DNA of 64,000 bases from Janibacter limosus NBRC 16128. Lineage in GTDB: Bacteria; Actinomycetota; Actinomycetes; Actinomycetales; Dermatophilaceae. Each line of letters begins with the position of its first letter. The first letter of the stretch is position 1. This document shows, one piece after another, positions 45,047 through 53,654 of the stretch. A program made the position numbers and the translations under genes. The notes beneath the pieces are model-generated. The model did no database searches. It had not been told where the DNA came from and was given only the letters and a program-made list of their open reading frames with translations. Location: the NCBI RefSeq assembly GCF_001570985.1, contig NZ_BCSS01000010.1, positions 27,212 to 91,211 on the forward strand, given 5' to 3'.

Positions 45047-45412
45047 GTGAGCAGCCTGCCGGACCCTCGAGGGTCGATGTTCGTGTCCGAGCGTCCGTGG
45101 GGGAGCTTCCAGCAGTTCACCCTCAACGAGGCGACGACGGTCAAGATCATCACGGTCGATCCCGGGCAGCGACTGTCCCTGCAGACCCATGAGCAGCGCG
45201 CCGAGTTCTGGCAGGTGCTCGACGGGCCGATCGACGTCACCGTCGGCGATGAGACCTGGAGCGCCCAGCCGGGCGAGCAGATCTGGGTCGCCCAGGGTGC
45301 GGTGCACCGCATGGGCAACTCCTCCGAGCGTCCCGGCCGGGTCCTCGAGGTCGGCTACGGCAGCTTCGACGAGGACGACATCGTCCGGCTCGAGGACGAT
45401 TACCAGCGCTGA
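45047..45412 (+). CDS. Single-domain cupin, mannose-6-phosphate isomerase type
   Basis: 121 aa. MFVSERPWGSFQQF opens the domain, followed by PGQRLSLQTHEQRAEFWQVL with the metal-binding His/Glu cluster and AQGAVHRMGNSS with the last His. This is the C-terminal cupin of type II phosphomannose isomerase/GDP-mannose pyrophosphorylase on its own. It may isomerise sugar phosphates for GDP-mannose supply. AGGGGAG precedes GTG 45047. Its stop overlaps the convergent methyltransferase stop by 13 nt. Confidence 0.8.
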   Translation: MSSLPDPRGSMFVSERPWGSFQQFTLNEATTVKIITVDPGQRLSLQTHEQRAEFWQVLDGPIDVTVGDETWSAQPGEQIWVAQGAVHRMGNSSERPGRVLEVGYGSFDEDDIVRLEDDYQR

Positions 45413-46221
45413 GCGAGCGGGCCGCTGCGCGGCGCGACGGCGCTCCACGGCAGGGTCAGCTCACCCAGGCGCCACCGACGCGGACCCCCGATGACCGGGA
45501 CCTGCCCGGCGACCTCTGCGAAGGCCGCGATGGCCTGCTGGCGCGCTCCGTAGGGAGCGAAGGGGGTCGCCCGTCGCCACGCGTCGTCGATCAACCGGAG
45601 CACGTCGTGCACCGGCTCGCCGGGGACATTGCGGTGGATGAGCGCCTTGGGCAGGCGCTCGGCGACGACCGACGGCAGTCGGGACGCGTCGAGGTCGCGC
45701 AGCCGCCACGACAGCGTGAGGGTCTGGGGCCCCTGGCCGTCGAGCGTGATCCAGCTGCCGAGCCGACCGAGCTCGTCGCAGGTGCCCTCGACGAGGATGC
45801 CCCGCTCGTCGAGGCGCCCGATCATCGTGCGCCACGGGCCCTCCACGAGCGCCTCGTCGTACTGGCGCAGGACGTTGAAGGCACGGATGACACGCGCCGG
45901 CTGCCCGCCGGCCAGGGGCACCTCGAAGCCGCCGAGAGCGAAGTCGAGGCCCGGTCGAGCCCAGTGCTGCGCGGTGGCCACCCGCTCCGGGTCGATCTCC
46001 AGACCCGTGACGTGGACATCGGGACGCACTGCGCGCACCCGCTCGGCCCACTCGAGCGTCGTCACCCCGGAGGCTCCGTGGCCGAGATCGACGAGGTGAG
46101 GGGTCGCCCCCTTCGCCAGGCGGTCGCGCTGGGTCGCCACGAGCCATCGGTCGCACCGACGCAGGCGGTTGGGGTTGGTCGTTCCCCGGGTGATGTTGCC
46201 GAGGGGGCGCTGGCTGGGCAC
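45400..46221 (-). CDS. Class I SAM-dependent methyltransferase-like protein
   Basis: 273 aa. HLVDLGHGASGVTTLEWAERV is the SAM-binding motif I in a modified form, with VTGLEIDPERVATAQ as motif II and VIRAFNVLRQYDEALV following. The N-terminus (GNITRGTTNPNRLRRCDRW) is basic. Substrate unknown. GTG 46221 has TACGCT 6 nt before it and no Shine-Dalgarno; the frame extends to 46653 but overlaps the divergent gene. Confidence 0.7.
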   Translation of the reverse strand: MPSQRPLGNITRGTTNPNRLRRCDRWLVATQRDRLAKGATPHLVDLGHGASGVTTLEWAERVRAVRPDVHVTGLEIDPERVATAQHWARPGLDFALGGFEVPLAGGQPARVIRAFNVLRQYDEALVEGPWRTMIGRLDERGILVEGTCDELGRLGSWITLDGQGPQTLTLSWRLRDLDASRLPSVVAERLPKALIHRNVPGEPVHDVLRLIDDAWRRATPFAPYGARQQAIAAFAEVAGQVPVIGGPRRWRLGELTLPWSAVAPRSGPLAQRW

Positions 46222-46227
46222 CCCGGC

Positions 46228-46233
46228 AGCGTA
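46228..46233 (-). promoter_or_regulatory. Leaderless -10 box (TACGCT) of the methyltransferase gene
   Basis: TACGCT on the minus strand, 6 nt before GTG 46221. Confidence 0.5.
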
Positions 46234-46248
46234 GGTCCTGCGTCGAAC

Positions 46249-46254
46249 TAGGCT
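46249..46254 (+). promoter_or_regulatory. Leaderless -10 box (TAGGCT)
   Basis: TAGGCT lies 7 nt before GTG 46262; only 15 bp separate it from the opposing -10. Confidence 0.5.
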
Positions 46255-46261
46255 GGCAGGT

Positions 46262-47035
46262 GTGTGGCGCGCAGACCGACGAGTGAGCTGGAGCATGGTG
46301 TCCTTGCTCCTGTCGCTCGCTGGCGCGCTGCTGCTGGCCGGGATCATCTGGGTCCCCCCGGCGCTGGGCCGGGACTCCGGCGTCCGACCGATCCAGCCCG
46401 GGCTGCTCGTCGTCGCCCCGGAGGCCAGGGGCGTGGTCACCCTGGGCACTGGTCGTGCGGCCCAGCTGGACGAGACCGGGCTGCGCATCACCAATGGCGG
46501 CAGCCTGCTCTTCCGCACGGTCCGTGGCGGGTCGCCGGTGTCCGCCCTCGTGGGCGAGGTCGAGGGGTCGGGCTCAGAGCGGAGCGAGCAGATCTCGGAG
46601 TCCCTGAGCAACCTGGAGGTCGAGCGGCTCGCGATCGAGCCGGGGCAGGTCACCTGGTCAGGTCACCTCACCGGGGACGACCGCACGGTGCCCGCGTCGA
46701 TCTCCGTCCGTCTCGAGGGAGCGCGCCTGATGGTGACCGTCCGGGCGAAGGGGGCCGATGCCGTCGTCGTGCACTCCGCCCAGGAGCTGGGCACGCGAGG
46801 CCGCGGACCCGGCCTGCCCGAGCGGCTGTTGCGCAAGCGGGCCTGGTGGGTCGGGGACGGTCCTGCTCCCGTCGCCGATGCCTACTCCACCGGCCTCGGC
46901 GTCACGGTGGGACTGGGGCCGGAGGGCACCGACCGCGGCATCGACCTGCGTCGGATGGGCCACACCGACCTGCACACGTGGTCGTCATCGGCGACGCTGA
47001 CGATGACGAGCTATCGAAGGATGGTGGAGGAGTGA
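46262..47035 (+). CDS. Membrane-anchored exported protein of unknown function
   Basis: 257 aa. One N-terminal membrane helix ([19 protein letters not shown]) after a basic MWRADRR start, then an extracytoplasmic domain of about 215 residues that looks beta-rich ([40 protein letters not shown]). No Cys lipobox, no catalytic motif recognised. It overlaps mshA by GTGA, so it is co-translated with the first mycothiol biosynthesis enzyme. I do not recognise the family. Confidence 0.7.
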   Translation: MWRADRRVSWSMVSLLLSLAGALLLAGIIWVPPALGRDSGVRPIQPGLLVVAPEARGVVTLGTGRAAQLDETGLRITNGGSLLFRTVRGGSPVSALVGEVEGSGSERSEQISESLSNLEVERLAIEPGQVTWSGHLTGDDRTVPASISVRLEGARLMVTVRAKGADAVVVHSAQELGTRGRGPGLPERLLRKRAWWVGDGPAPVADAYSTGLGVTVGLGPEGTDRGIDLRRMGHTDLHTWSSSATLTMTSYRRMVEE

Positions 47036-48324
47036 GCGAGCAGCGCATCCGACGGGTGGCGATGATCAGCGTCCACACCTCGCCGCTGGCGCAGCCGGGC
47101 ACCGGCGACGCCGGTGGACTCAATGTCTATGTCGTCGAGTCCGCGCGCGAGCTGGCGGGGCGGGGTGTCGAGGTGGAGATCTTCACCCGCCGCACCGCGG
47201 CCGACCTGCCCGATGCCGTCGAGCTCTTCCCCGGGGTCACCGTGCGCCATGTCGATGCCGGGCCCTACGAGGGGCTGGTCAAGGAGGACCTGCCGGGGCA
47301 GCTGTGCGCCTTCGCGGCGGGCATGATGCGCGAGATCGCGCGAGTCCCGGCCGGTCACTACGACGTGGCGCATTCCCACTACTGGCTCTCGGGGCAGGTG
47401 GGCTGGCTGGTCGCCGAGCGGTGGCAGGTGCCGCTCGTGCACACGATGCACACGATGGCCCGGGTCAAGAACCGTCAGCTGGCCCAGGACGACGTCCCCG
47501 AGCCCCCCGGCCGCGAGATCGGCGAGGCGCAGGTCGTCGACATCGCCGACCGGCTGATCGCCAACACCGACCAGGAGGCCTGCGAGCTCGTCGAGTACTA
47601 CGACGCCGATCCGGGCAAGGTCGTCGTCGTGCCACCGGGCGTGGACCTCGAGCGCTTCGTCCCGGGGGACCGGGCCGCGGCCCGCGAGCGCGTGGGGCTG
47701 CGCGAGGACGCCGTGGTGCTGCTCTTCGTCGGGCGGATCCAGCCGCTCAAGGCCCCTGACGTGCTCGTGCGCGCAGCGGCGCAGCTGCTGCAGCGTCGGC
47801 CCGAGCTGCGAGAGCGGCTGGTCGTCGCGGTCCTCGGCGGGGCCTCCGGTCGTGGCCTGGCCGCACCCGACGGGCTGCAGCGACTGGGCGAGGAGCTGGG
47901 TGTCGATGACGTCCTGCACCTGGGCGCCCCGGTGAGCCGCGCCGAGCTGGCCGACTGGTACCGCGCCGCGGACATCGTCACCGTGCCCTCCTACACCGAG
48001 TCCTTCGGTCTCGTCGCGGTGGAGGCGCAGGCCTCGGGTGCCGTCGTGCTCGCTGCCAAGGTCGGTGGCCTGCCGACAGCCGTCGGTGACGCCGGGGTGC
48101 TCGTCGAGGGGCACGACCCCGAGGTCTGGGCCGACGAGCTGCTCGCGGTCCTCGACGATCCCGTGCGGGCGGATGACCTGCGGGTGCGGGCCCGTCGGCA
48201 CGCCGAGGACTTCGGCTGGTCGGCGACCGTCGACCACCTGCTCGACGTCTACACCGATGCCGTCGCTGAGCGGTCCCCGCTCACCGACCCGACGACCGTC
48301 CAGCCCCTGGAGGTGGCGAGATGA
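47032..48324 (+). CDS. mshA: D-inositol-3-phosphate glycosyltransferase
   Basis: 430 aa, GT4 family. [20 protein letters not shown] is the MshA N-terminal glycine-rich loop that binds UDP-GlcNAc and inositol phosphate; [26 protein letters not shown] and [18 protein letters not shown] (the EX7E motif) are the GT-B C-terminal blocks. First step of mycothiol synthesis. Start GTG 47032 overlaps the upstream stop. The order mshA-YbjN-gpmA-senX3-regX3 matches mycobacteria. Confidence 0.93.
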   Translation: MSEQRIRRVAMISVHTSPLAQPGTGDAGGLNVYVVESARELAGRGVEVEIFTRRTAADLPDAVELFPGVTVRHVDAGPYEGLVKEDLPGQLCAFAAGMMREIARVPAGHYDVAHSHYWLSGQVGWLVAERWQVPLVHTMHTMARVKNRQLAQDDVPEPPGREIGEAQVVDIADRLIANTDQEACELVEYYDADPGKVVVVPPGVDLERFVPGDRAAARERVGLREDAVVLLFVGRIQPLKAPDVLVRAAAQLLQRRPELRERLVVAVLGGASGRGLAAPDGLQRLGEELGVDDVLHLGAPVSRAELADWYRAADIVTVPSYTESFGLVAVEAQASGAVVLAAKVGGLPTAVGDAGVLVEGHDPEVWADELLAVLDDPVRADDLRVRARRHAEDFGWSATVDHLLDVYTDAVAERSPLTDPTTVQPLEVAR

Positions 48325-48845
48325 GCGAGCAGACCCCCCGCGAGCGTGCCCTCGACGTGGTGACCCAGGTGGTCACCGAGGCCGAGCTCGAGCACGAGCA
48401 CGGCGCCCGTGACGGTGAGCTCGTCGTCACCCTGCCCGGTGACAAGAAGCTCAAGACCGTCGTCTCCCTCGTCGTCGGTGAGAGCGCCCTGTCCGTCTCG
48501 GCCTTCGTCATCCGCAATGCCGACGAAAACCACGAGGAGTTCTACCGGCACCTGCTGCGCCGCAACCTGCGCATGCCGCTGCTGGCCTACTCCGTGGACA
48601 CCGCGGGCGACGTCTATGTCGGCGGGAGGATCCCCCTCCTCGCAGTGACCGACGAGGTCGTCGACCAGGTGCTCGGGGTCGTGCTCGAGGCGGCCGACGC
48701 GCCCTTCAACGAGCTGCTGCTCCTGGGCTTCAGGTCCTCGATGCAGAAGGAATGGGACTGGCGGGTCTCGCGCGGAGAGTCACTGCGCAACCTCGAGGCC
48801 TTCCGCTCCGTGCTCGAGCGGCAGGACGTGCCGCCGCAGGAGTGA
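48321..48845 (+). CDS. YbjN-domain protein
   Basis: 174 aa. The YbjN fold (also called type III secretion chaperone-like) is indicated by [40 protein letters not shown] and [20 protein letters not shown]. Cytoplasmic; biochemical role unknown. ATG 48321 overlaps mshA as ATGA. Conserved between mshA and gpmA in mycobacteria (Rv0487). Confidence 0.8.
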   Translation: MSEQTPRERALDVVTQVVTEAELEHEHGARDGELVVTLPGDKKLKTVVSLVVGESALSVSAFVIRNADENHEEFYRHLLRRNLRMPLLAYSVDTAGDVYVGGRIPLLAVTDEVVDQVLGVVLEAADAPFNELLLLGFRSSMQKEWDWRVSRGESLRNLEAFRSVLERQDVPPQE

Positions 48846-48855
48846 GGGGCGTCGA

Positions 48856-48861
48856 TACGCT
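48856..48861 (+). promoter_or_regulatory. Leaderless -10 box (TACGCT) of gpmA
   Basis: TACGCT lies 6 nt before ATG 48868. Confidence 0.5.
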
Positions 48862-48867
48862 GTGCGC

Positions 48868-49599
48868 ATGTCGACACTGATCCTGCTGCGCCACGGCCGT
48901 TCCGACTGGAACGAAAAGAACCTCTTCACCGGATGGGTCGACGTCGACCTCATCGACCGAGGACGTGCCGAGGCCGTCCGTGGCGGCCAGCTCATGGCCG
49001 AGGCCGGCCTGCTGCCGGACGTCGTGCACACCTCGGTCCTGCGTCGGGCCATCACGACCGCCAACCTCGCGCTCGACGCCGCTGACCGGCACTGGATCCC
49101 GGTACGGCGCGACTGGCGTCTCAACGAGCGCCACTACGGCGCGCTGCAGGGCCTGGACAAGGCGACGACGCGCGACACCTACGGCGAGGAGCAGTTCATG
49201 CTGTGGCGCCGCAGCTTCGACACCCCGCCGCCGCCCATCGACACCGACAACGAGTTCGCCCAGACCGATGACCCGCGCTACGCCGACATCGAGGTCCCCC
49301 GCACCGAGTGCCTCAAGGACGTCATCGAGCGCCTGATGCCGTACTGGGAGGGGCCGATCCGGGAGGACCTGGCCGCCGGTCGCACCGTCCTGGTGACCGC
49401 GCACGGCAACTCCCTGCGAGCCCTGGTCAAGCACCTCGACGGGATCAGCGACGAGGACATCGCCGCGCTCAACATCCCGACCGGCATGCCCCTGGTCTAC
49501 GACCTCGGCGAGGACTTCATGCCCACGCGCCCGGCGGAGTACCTCGACCCCGAGGCCGCTGCAGCGGAGGCCGCTGCGGTGGCCAACCAGGGCAAGTAG
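48868..49599 (+). CDS. gpmA: 2,3-bisphosphoglycerate-dependent phosphoglycerate mutase
   Basis: 243 aa. [20 protein letters not shown] holds the phospho-His, [16 protein letters not shown] the substrate loop and [17 protein letters not shown] the second catalytic His. Interconverts 3- and 2-phosphoglycerate in glycolysis. The ATG is placed by the leaderless promoter; the GTG at 48862 is less likely. Ends in an Ala/Glu-rich tail. Strong terminator follows. Confidence 0.95.
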   Translation: MSTLILLRHGRSDWNEKNLFTGWVDVDLIDRGRAEAVRGGQLMAEAGLLPDVVHTSVLRRAITTANLALDAADRHWIPVRRDWRLNERHYGALQGLDKATTRDTYGEEQFMLWRRSFDTPPPPIDTDNEFAQTDDPRYADIEVPRTECLKDVIERLMPYWEGPIREDLAAGRTVLVTAHGNSLRALVKHLDGISDEDIAALNIPTGMPLVYDLGEDFMPTRPAEYLDPEAAAAEAAAVANQGK

Positions 49600-49604
49600 G
49601 CCCC

Positions 49605-49653
49605 CACACGCAGGAGGCCCGCTGACGCGATGTCAGCGGGCCTCCTGCGTGTG
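49605..49653. terminator. Bidirectional terminator between gpmA and phoU
   Basis: A perfect 22-bp stem (49605-49626 with 49632-49653) and a 5-nt loop GCGAT lie between the two convergent stop codons. Confidence 0.9.
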
Positions 49654-49659
49654 TGGGGG

Positions 49660-50334
49660 TCAGCGGCGCTCGGACTCCTCCGGAGGCTCGATGGCCCCGG
49701 CCTCACCGGTGACGAGGAAGACGACGCGACGGGCGACCGTGACCGCGTGGTCACCGAAGCGCTCGAAGTAGCGGCTCAGCAGGGCGACGTCGACGGCGCT
49801 GGTCGTCCCGTGCTGCCAGGCGCCCTCGGCGAGCTTGGTGAACATCTCCCGGTGGAGGGTGTCGAGCTCGTCGTCGATCTGCTCGATGTCCCGCGCCTCG
49901 TCGAGGTCCTGGCTGAGGATGACCGACGCGACGTGGCCGACGATGCGCTCGGCGATCCCGCCCATCCGCGCGAAGGTCTCGCGCAGCTCCTCGGGCACGG
50001 CGTGCTCGGGGTAGCGCATGCGAGCGACCTGCGCGACGTGCCGGGCCAGATCACCCATGCGCTCGAGGTCGCCGGACATGCGCATCGAGGCGACGACCGT
50101 GCGCAGGTCGCTGGCGACGGGGGCCTGGCGGGCCAGCAGGTCGATGGAGCGCGCGTCGATGTCGTTGCGGCGCAGGTCGATCGCCTGGTCGTCCTCGATG
50201 ACCTGGTCGGCGAGCTGCACGTCGGCCTCGAGCAGCGCTTCGGTCGACCGACGGACAGCCGTGGTGACCAGCTCGGCGAGCGCGACGAGGTCGGTCGCGA
50301 CCTGCTCGAGCTCATCATGGAAAACCTGACGCAT
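49660..50334 (-). CDS. phoU: Phosphate signalling protein PhoU
   Basis: 224 aa, two three-helix repeats. FHDELEQVATDLVALAELVT opens repeat 1 and MGGIAERIVGHVASVI repeat 2; metal-binding motifs MGDLARHVAQVAR and RYFERFGDHAVTVAR are present. PhoU links Pst transporter state to the SenX3 kinase, keeping it inactive when phosphate is plentiful. ATG 50334 is preceded at 5 nt by GAAGGGGG. Divergent from senX3, as in streptomycetes. Confidence 0.93.
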   Translation of the reverse strand: MRQVFHDELEQVATDLVALAELVTTAVRRSTEALLEADVQLADQVIEDDQAIDLRRNDIDARSIDLLARQAPVASDLRTVVASMRMSGDLERMGDLARHVAQVARMRYPEHAVPEELRETFARMGGIAERIVGHVASVILSQDLDEARDIEQIDDELDTLHREMFTKLAEGAWQHGTTSAVDVALLSRYFERFGDHAVTVARRVVFLVTGEAGAIEPPEESERR

Positions 50335-50375
50335 GGCGCCCCCTTCGGTGGTGATCGGGCAGCTGCCCCGGCACA

Positions 50376-50418
50376 GTGAACGTGATCCTCGTGAACACAT
50401 CGCAGCGCACAGGTGAAC
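50376..50418. promoter_or_regulatory. Probable PHO box between phoU and senX3
   Basis: GTGAAC (GTTCAC on the minus strand) occurs at 50376, 50391 and 50413; the last two are 22 nt apart, i.e. two 11-nt turns. Their place in the divergent region suits autoregulation by RegX3/PhoP, but the phasing of the first unit is imperfect. Confidence 0.5.
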
Positions 50419-50476
50419 ATCGCGGGCGCTCGTCTCGTGGGGTGCGGCCCGGTCCCAGCATGCCCCGTGGGAGAAG

Positions 50477-50482
50477 TACTCT
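50477..50482 (+). promoter_or_regulatory. Leaderless -10 box (TACTCT) of senX3
   Basis: TACTCT lies 7 nt before GTG 50490. Confidence 0.55.
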
Positions 50483-50489
50483 CGGTGAC

Positions 50490-51668
50490 GTGCAGCCTAC
50501 GACCGCGGCAATTCTTGGTGGCGTCGCCGGCCTGCTCATCGGCTTCCTCGTCTGGGCGGCCATCACCATGAGCGACCGCGAACGCGCCCCCACACCCGAG
50601 CCCGACCCCGAGGTGCCTCGGGGTGTCGGCGACGTCTTGGCCGTGCTGCGTTCCTCCGGGGTGGTGCTGGATCGTGAGGGCGGTGTCGTGACGACCTCGC
50701 CCGCGGCGATCACCTACGGCCTCGTGCGCAGCGGGCGCCTCGTGCACCCCGAGATCTTCGCCATGGTCGAGCAGGTGGCCCGCGACGGGGTGATCCGTGA
50801 GGCCCAGCTCGAGCTGTCCCGGCCCGGTCTGAGCTCCGTCGTCTATGTCGCTGCCCGGGTGGCCCCTCTCGGTGGCAGGCACCTGCTGCTCCTCGTCGAC
50901 GACCAGACCCAGGGGCGGCGCGTCGAGGAGACCCGGCGCGACTTCGTCGCCAATGTCAGCCACGAGCTCAAGACGCCCGTCGGTGGCATCTCGTTGCTCG
51001 CCGAGGCCGTCATGGATGCCAAGGACGACCCTGAGGCGGTCGACCGCTTCGCCCGTCGCATGCAGAGCGAGGCCATCCGGCTGTCGAGCCTCATCAAGGA
51101 GATCGTCGAGCTCTCCCGGCTGCAGGGCACGCCGGTGCTGCAGGATCCCCAGCTCGTCGAGGTCGAGGACGTCGTCGCCCTCGCCCTCGAGCACCTGCAC
51201 CTCGCGGCCGAGGCCAAGAACATCACGCTGACCGACAAGGTCGCTGCGGATCTGTACGTGCGCGGCGACGAGGACATGCTCATCACGGCAGTGCGCAACC
51301 TCGTGGGCAATGCCATCTCCTACGCGGACCCCGACACCGCGGTGGGTGTGGGCGCGCGGCTGCTGGACGACACGGTCGAGATCGCCGTGACCGACCAGGG
51401 TCCCGGCATCCCCGAGCACGAGCAGACTCGGATCTTCGAGCGCTTCTACCGGATGGACATGGCCCGCTCACGGGCCACGGGTGGCACCGGTCTCGGGTTG
51501 TCGATCGTCAAGCACATCTGCGCCAACCATGGTGGCGACATCCAGGTGTGGAGCGACGGTGCCCACGGCTCCACCTTCACCATCCGTCTGCCCGTCGCGG
51601 TCGAGTCGCTCGAGCCCGACGCCCCCCTGACCATCACACCCCCCAAACCCAAGGAGTCCCGCTCATGA
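50490..51668 (+). CDS. senX3: Sensor histidine kinase SenX3 (PhoR-type)
   Basis: 392 aa. One membrane helix (TAAILGGVAGLLIGFLVWAA) at the N-terminus, a PAS-like region (~55-140), then the phospho-acceptor in NVSHELKTPVGG (His ~157), N-box NLVGNAISYA, G1 DQGPGIPEHEQ and G2 GGTGLGLSIVKHIC. Senses phosphate status through PhoU and phosphorylates RegX3. The single clear membrane helix suggests no large external sensor domain. Confidence 0.93.
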   Translation: MQPTTAAILGGVAGLLIGFLVWAAITMSDRERAPTPEPDPEVPRGVGDVLAVLRSSGVVLDREGGVVTTSPAAITYGLVRSGRLVHPEIFAMVEQVARDGVIREAQLELSRPGLSSVVYVAARVAPLGGRHLLLLVDDQTQGRRVEETRRDFVANVSHELKTPVGGISLLAEAVMDAKDDPEAVDRFARRMQSEAIRLSSLIKEIVELSRLQGTPVLQDPQLVEVEDVVALALEHLHLAAEAKNITLTDKVAADLYVRGDEDMLITAVRNLVGNAISYADPDTAVGVGARLLDDTVEIAVTDQGPGIPEHEQTRIFERFYRMDMARSRATGGTGLGLSIVKHICANHGGDIQVWSDGAHGSTFTIRLPVAVESLEPDAPLTITPPKPKESRS

Positions 51669-52345
51669 CCCGCATCCTCGTGGTCGAGGACGAGGTGTCC
51701 TTCTCCGACCCCTTGTCCTACCTGCTCGACAAGGAGGGCTACGACGTCGCCGTGGCCGAGACCGGTCCCGATGCCATCACGGCCTTCGACGCGGACGGCG
51801 CGGACCTCGTCCTGCTCGACCTCATGCTGCCGGGTCTGTCCGGCATAGACGTGTGCCGGGCCATCCGGCAGCGGTCCAATGTCCCGGTCATCATGCTCAC
51901 GGCCAAGGACGGCGAGATCGACAAGGTCGTGGGTCTGGAGATCGGCGCCGACGACTACGTGACCAAGCCCTACAGCTCTCGTGAGCTGCTCGCCCGCATC
52001 AAGGCCGTGCTGCGACGCAACAACGAGCCCGAGGAGCTGCTCCCCGCGACCATCGAGGGCGGGCCGGTGCGCATGGACGTCGACCGTCACGTCGTCTCCG
52101 TCAGCGGGACCCAGGTCTCGCTGCCGCTCAAGGAGTTCGAGCTGCTCGAGATGCTCCTGCGCAATGTGGGTCGCGTGCTCACGCGGGTGCAGCTGATCGA
52201 CCGGGTGTGGGGCAGCGACTATGTCGGCGACACCAAGACGCTGGATGTGCACGTCAAGCGGTTGCGGGCCAAGATCGAGCCCGACCCGGCCAAGCCCGTC
52301 CACATCGTCACCGTGCGGGGGCTGGGCTACAAGTTCGAGGGCTGA
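51665..52345 (+). CDS. regX3: Response regulator RegX3 (PhoP-type)
   Basis: 226 aa OmpR-family regulator. Receiver: acidic pocket E8/D9, phospho-acceptor D52 (DLVLLDLMLPG) and K101 (YVTKPYSS). Winged helix: SLPLKEFELLEMLLRNVGRV and LDVHVKRLRAKIEPD. Expected to bind the PHO boxes at 33446-33489 and 36814-36835. ATG 51665 overlaps the senX3 stop as ATGA, with AAGGAG 8 nt upstream. Confidence 0.95.
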   Translation: MTRILVVEDEVSFSDPLSYLLDKEGYDVAVAETGPDAITAFDADGADLVLLDLMLPGLSGIDVCRAIRQRSNVPVIMLTAKDGEIDKVVGLEIGADDYVTKPYSSRELLARIKAVLRRNNEPEELLPATIEGGPVRMDVDRHVVSVSGTQVSLPLKEFELLEMLLRNVGRVLTRVQLIDRVWGSDYVGDTKTLDVHVKRLRAKIEPDPAKPVHIVTVRGLGYKFEG

Positions 52346-52365
52346 GCGCAGTGCGTCCACGCACG

Positions 52366-52403
52366 CGAGAGGCCGGCCACCCGTGGTGGGTGCCGGCCTC
52401 TCG
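52366..52403. terminator. Bidirectional terminator after regX3
   Basis: CGAGAGGCCGGC (52366-52377) and GCCGGCCTCTCG (52392-52403) form a 12-bp stem between the convergent regX3 and lipoprotein genes. Confidence 0.8.
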
Positions 52404-52425
52404 TCGCGCAGGGGGTGCGGGCGGC

Positions 52426-52944
52426 TCAGTGGGCCTCTGCCTCGGAGTCGTGCGACTCGCTGGGCGTCGGGGTGGGCGTCCACCCCTCGGGGGCGTAGTC
52501 CTCGTAGTAGCCGGTGGGGTCGAGCACCGGGATCGAGACGGGGGTGGAGTCCGTGCCGTCGCTGACCTCGACGTCGATCATGTCGCCGGGAGGTGCCGGG
52601 ACCTTGGTCAGGGTCATCAGGCCGTCATCGCTGAGGCCGACCGTGGCGTGGGCCGGGATCTTGGCCTCGGCCTTGCTGCCCCCCGGGATCGCGACGGTCA
52701 GCGTCAACTCCTTGCCGCTGACATTTTCGACCGTGCCGATGACCGTGGCGTCGCCGCCCTTCTTCCCGCTGATCAGGGCGAGGTTGCGCACCTGGGCGCT
52801 CTCGACATCGACGGCTACGCCGTCGGCCAGGGACTGGGTCTTGGCCGTCTGGAAGGGGGAGGTGACCGTGCAGCCGGCCGTGCCGGCCGCCAGGGCCATG
52901 GCCAAGGCGATGACAGGGGTGCGGGTGAGGAGGTTGCGCTTCAC
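52426..52944 (-). CDS. Small predicted lipoprotein of unknown function
   Basis: 172 aa from GTG 52944. Signal peptide with lipobox AGTAGC, then one beta-rich domain (VRNLALISGKKGGDATVIGT, LTLTVAIPGGSKAEAKIPAH) and a Pro/Thr/Ser-rich tail. It resembles the small extracytoplasmic beta-sandwich lipoproteins common in actinobacteria; no binding motif is seen. A TAGGCT box 7 nt before the GTG indicates a leaderless mRNA. Divergent from carD. Confidence 0.75.
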   Translation of the reverse strand: MKRNLLTRTPVIALAMALAAGTAGCTVTSPFQTAKTQSLADGVAVDVESAQVRNLALISGKKGGDATVIGTVENVSGKELTLTVAIPGGSKAEAKIPAHATVGLSDDGLMTLTKVPAPPGDMIDVEVSDGTDSTPVSIPVLDPTGYYEDYAPEGWTPTPTPSESHDSEAEAH

Positions 52945-52951
52945 GGGGCAC

Positions 52952-52957
52952 AGCCTA
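52952..52957 (-). promoter_or_regulatory. Leaderless -10 box (TAGGCT) of the lipoprotein gene
   Basis: TAGGCT on the minus strand, 7 nt before GTG 52944. Confidence 0.5.
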
Positions 52958-53068
52958 GCGGGAGCGAGCAGACGGTTTTGTCCTGGGTGTGCCCAGGTCT
53001 CTCCACGCGCGTACGCGAGGGGGCATTCTGGCGCGCTGGACGACTGTGCGACGCACGACACGCCGTGG

Positions 53069-53074
53069 TAATCT
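53069..53074 (+). promoter_or_regulatory. -10 box (TAATCT) of carD
   Basis: TAATCT about 27 nt before the carD ATG leaves a short leader with AAAGGGGA as Shine-Dalgarno. Confidence 0.5.
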
Positions 53075-53101
53075 GGAGGTCGCGAAAGGGGAAATCTCCA
53101 C

Positions 53102-53584
53102 ATGGTTTTCAAGGTCGGCGAGACGGTCGTGTACCCCCACCATGGGGCTGCTCTGATCGAAGAGATCAAGATGCGCAAGATCAAGGGTGAGGAAAAGCAA
53201 TACCTCAAGCTCAAGGTGGCACAGGGTGACCTGACCATCGAGGTTCCCGCCGAGAACTGCGACCTCGTGGGTGTCCGCGATGTCGTGGGCAAGGAGGGCT
53301 TGGACCGGGTGTTCGAGGTGCTGCGCACCCCGCACGCCGAGGAGCCCACCAACTGGTCGCGGCGCTACAAGGCCAACCTCGAGAAGTTGGCCTCCGGTGA
53401 CGTCATCAAGGTGTCCGAGGTCGTCCGTGACCTCTGGCGCCGTGAGAAGGACCGCGGCCTGTCCGCCGGTGAGAAGAGGATGTTGGCCAAGGCACGCCAG
53501 ATCCTCGTCTCCGAGCTCGCGCTCGCCGAAAAGACGGACGAGGACAAGGCCGAGGTCATCCTCGACGAGGTCCTGGCGTCCTGA
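53102..53584 (+). CDS. carD: RNA polymerase-binding transcription factor CarD
   Basis: 160 aa, the family length. N-terminal Tudor-like RNA-polymerase interaction domain ([40 protein letters not shown]) and a helical DNA-interacting domain with [17 protein letters not shown] and [20 protein letters not shown], including the conserved Trp that wedges the -10 region. CarD stabilises open complexes at most promoters and is essential in mycobacteria. carD-ispD-ispF is a conserved actinobacterial neighbourhood. Confidence 0.96.
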   Translation: MVFKVGETVVYPHHGAALIEEIKMRKIKGEEKQYLKLKVAQGDLTIEVPAENCDLVGVRDVVGKEGLDRVFEVLRTPHAEEPTNWSRRYKANLEKLASGDVIKVSEVVRDLWRREKDRGLSAGEKRMLAKARQILVSELALAEKTDEDKAEVILDEVLAS

Positions 53585-53612
53585 GGGCCGTGTTCTGACA
53601 AGCTCAGAGCGT

Positions 53613-53654
53613 GACGACGACGCCCACACCGATCACGGTGTGGGCGTCGTCGTC
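53613..53654 (+). terminator. 19-bp hairpin spanning the ispD start codon
   Basis: A perfect 19-bp stem (53613-53631 with 53636-53654) and a 4-nt loop ATCA. It looks like the carD terminator, but its right arm contains the GTG at 53640 that is the best ispD start, so it could also block ispD translation. Confidence 0.6.
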
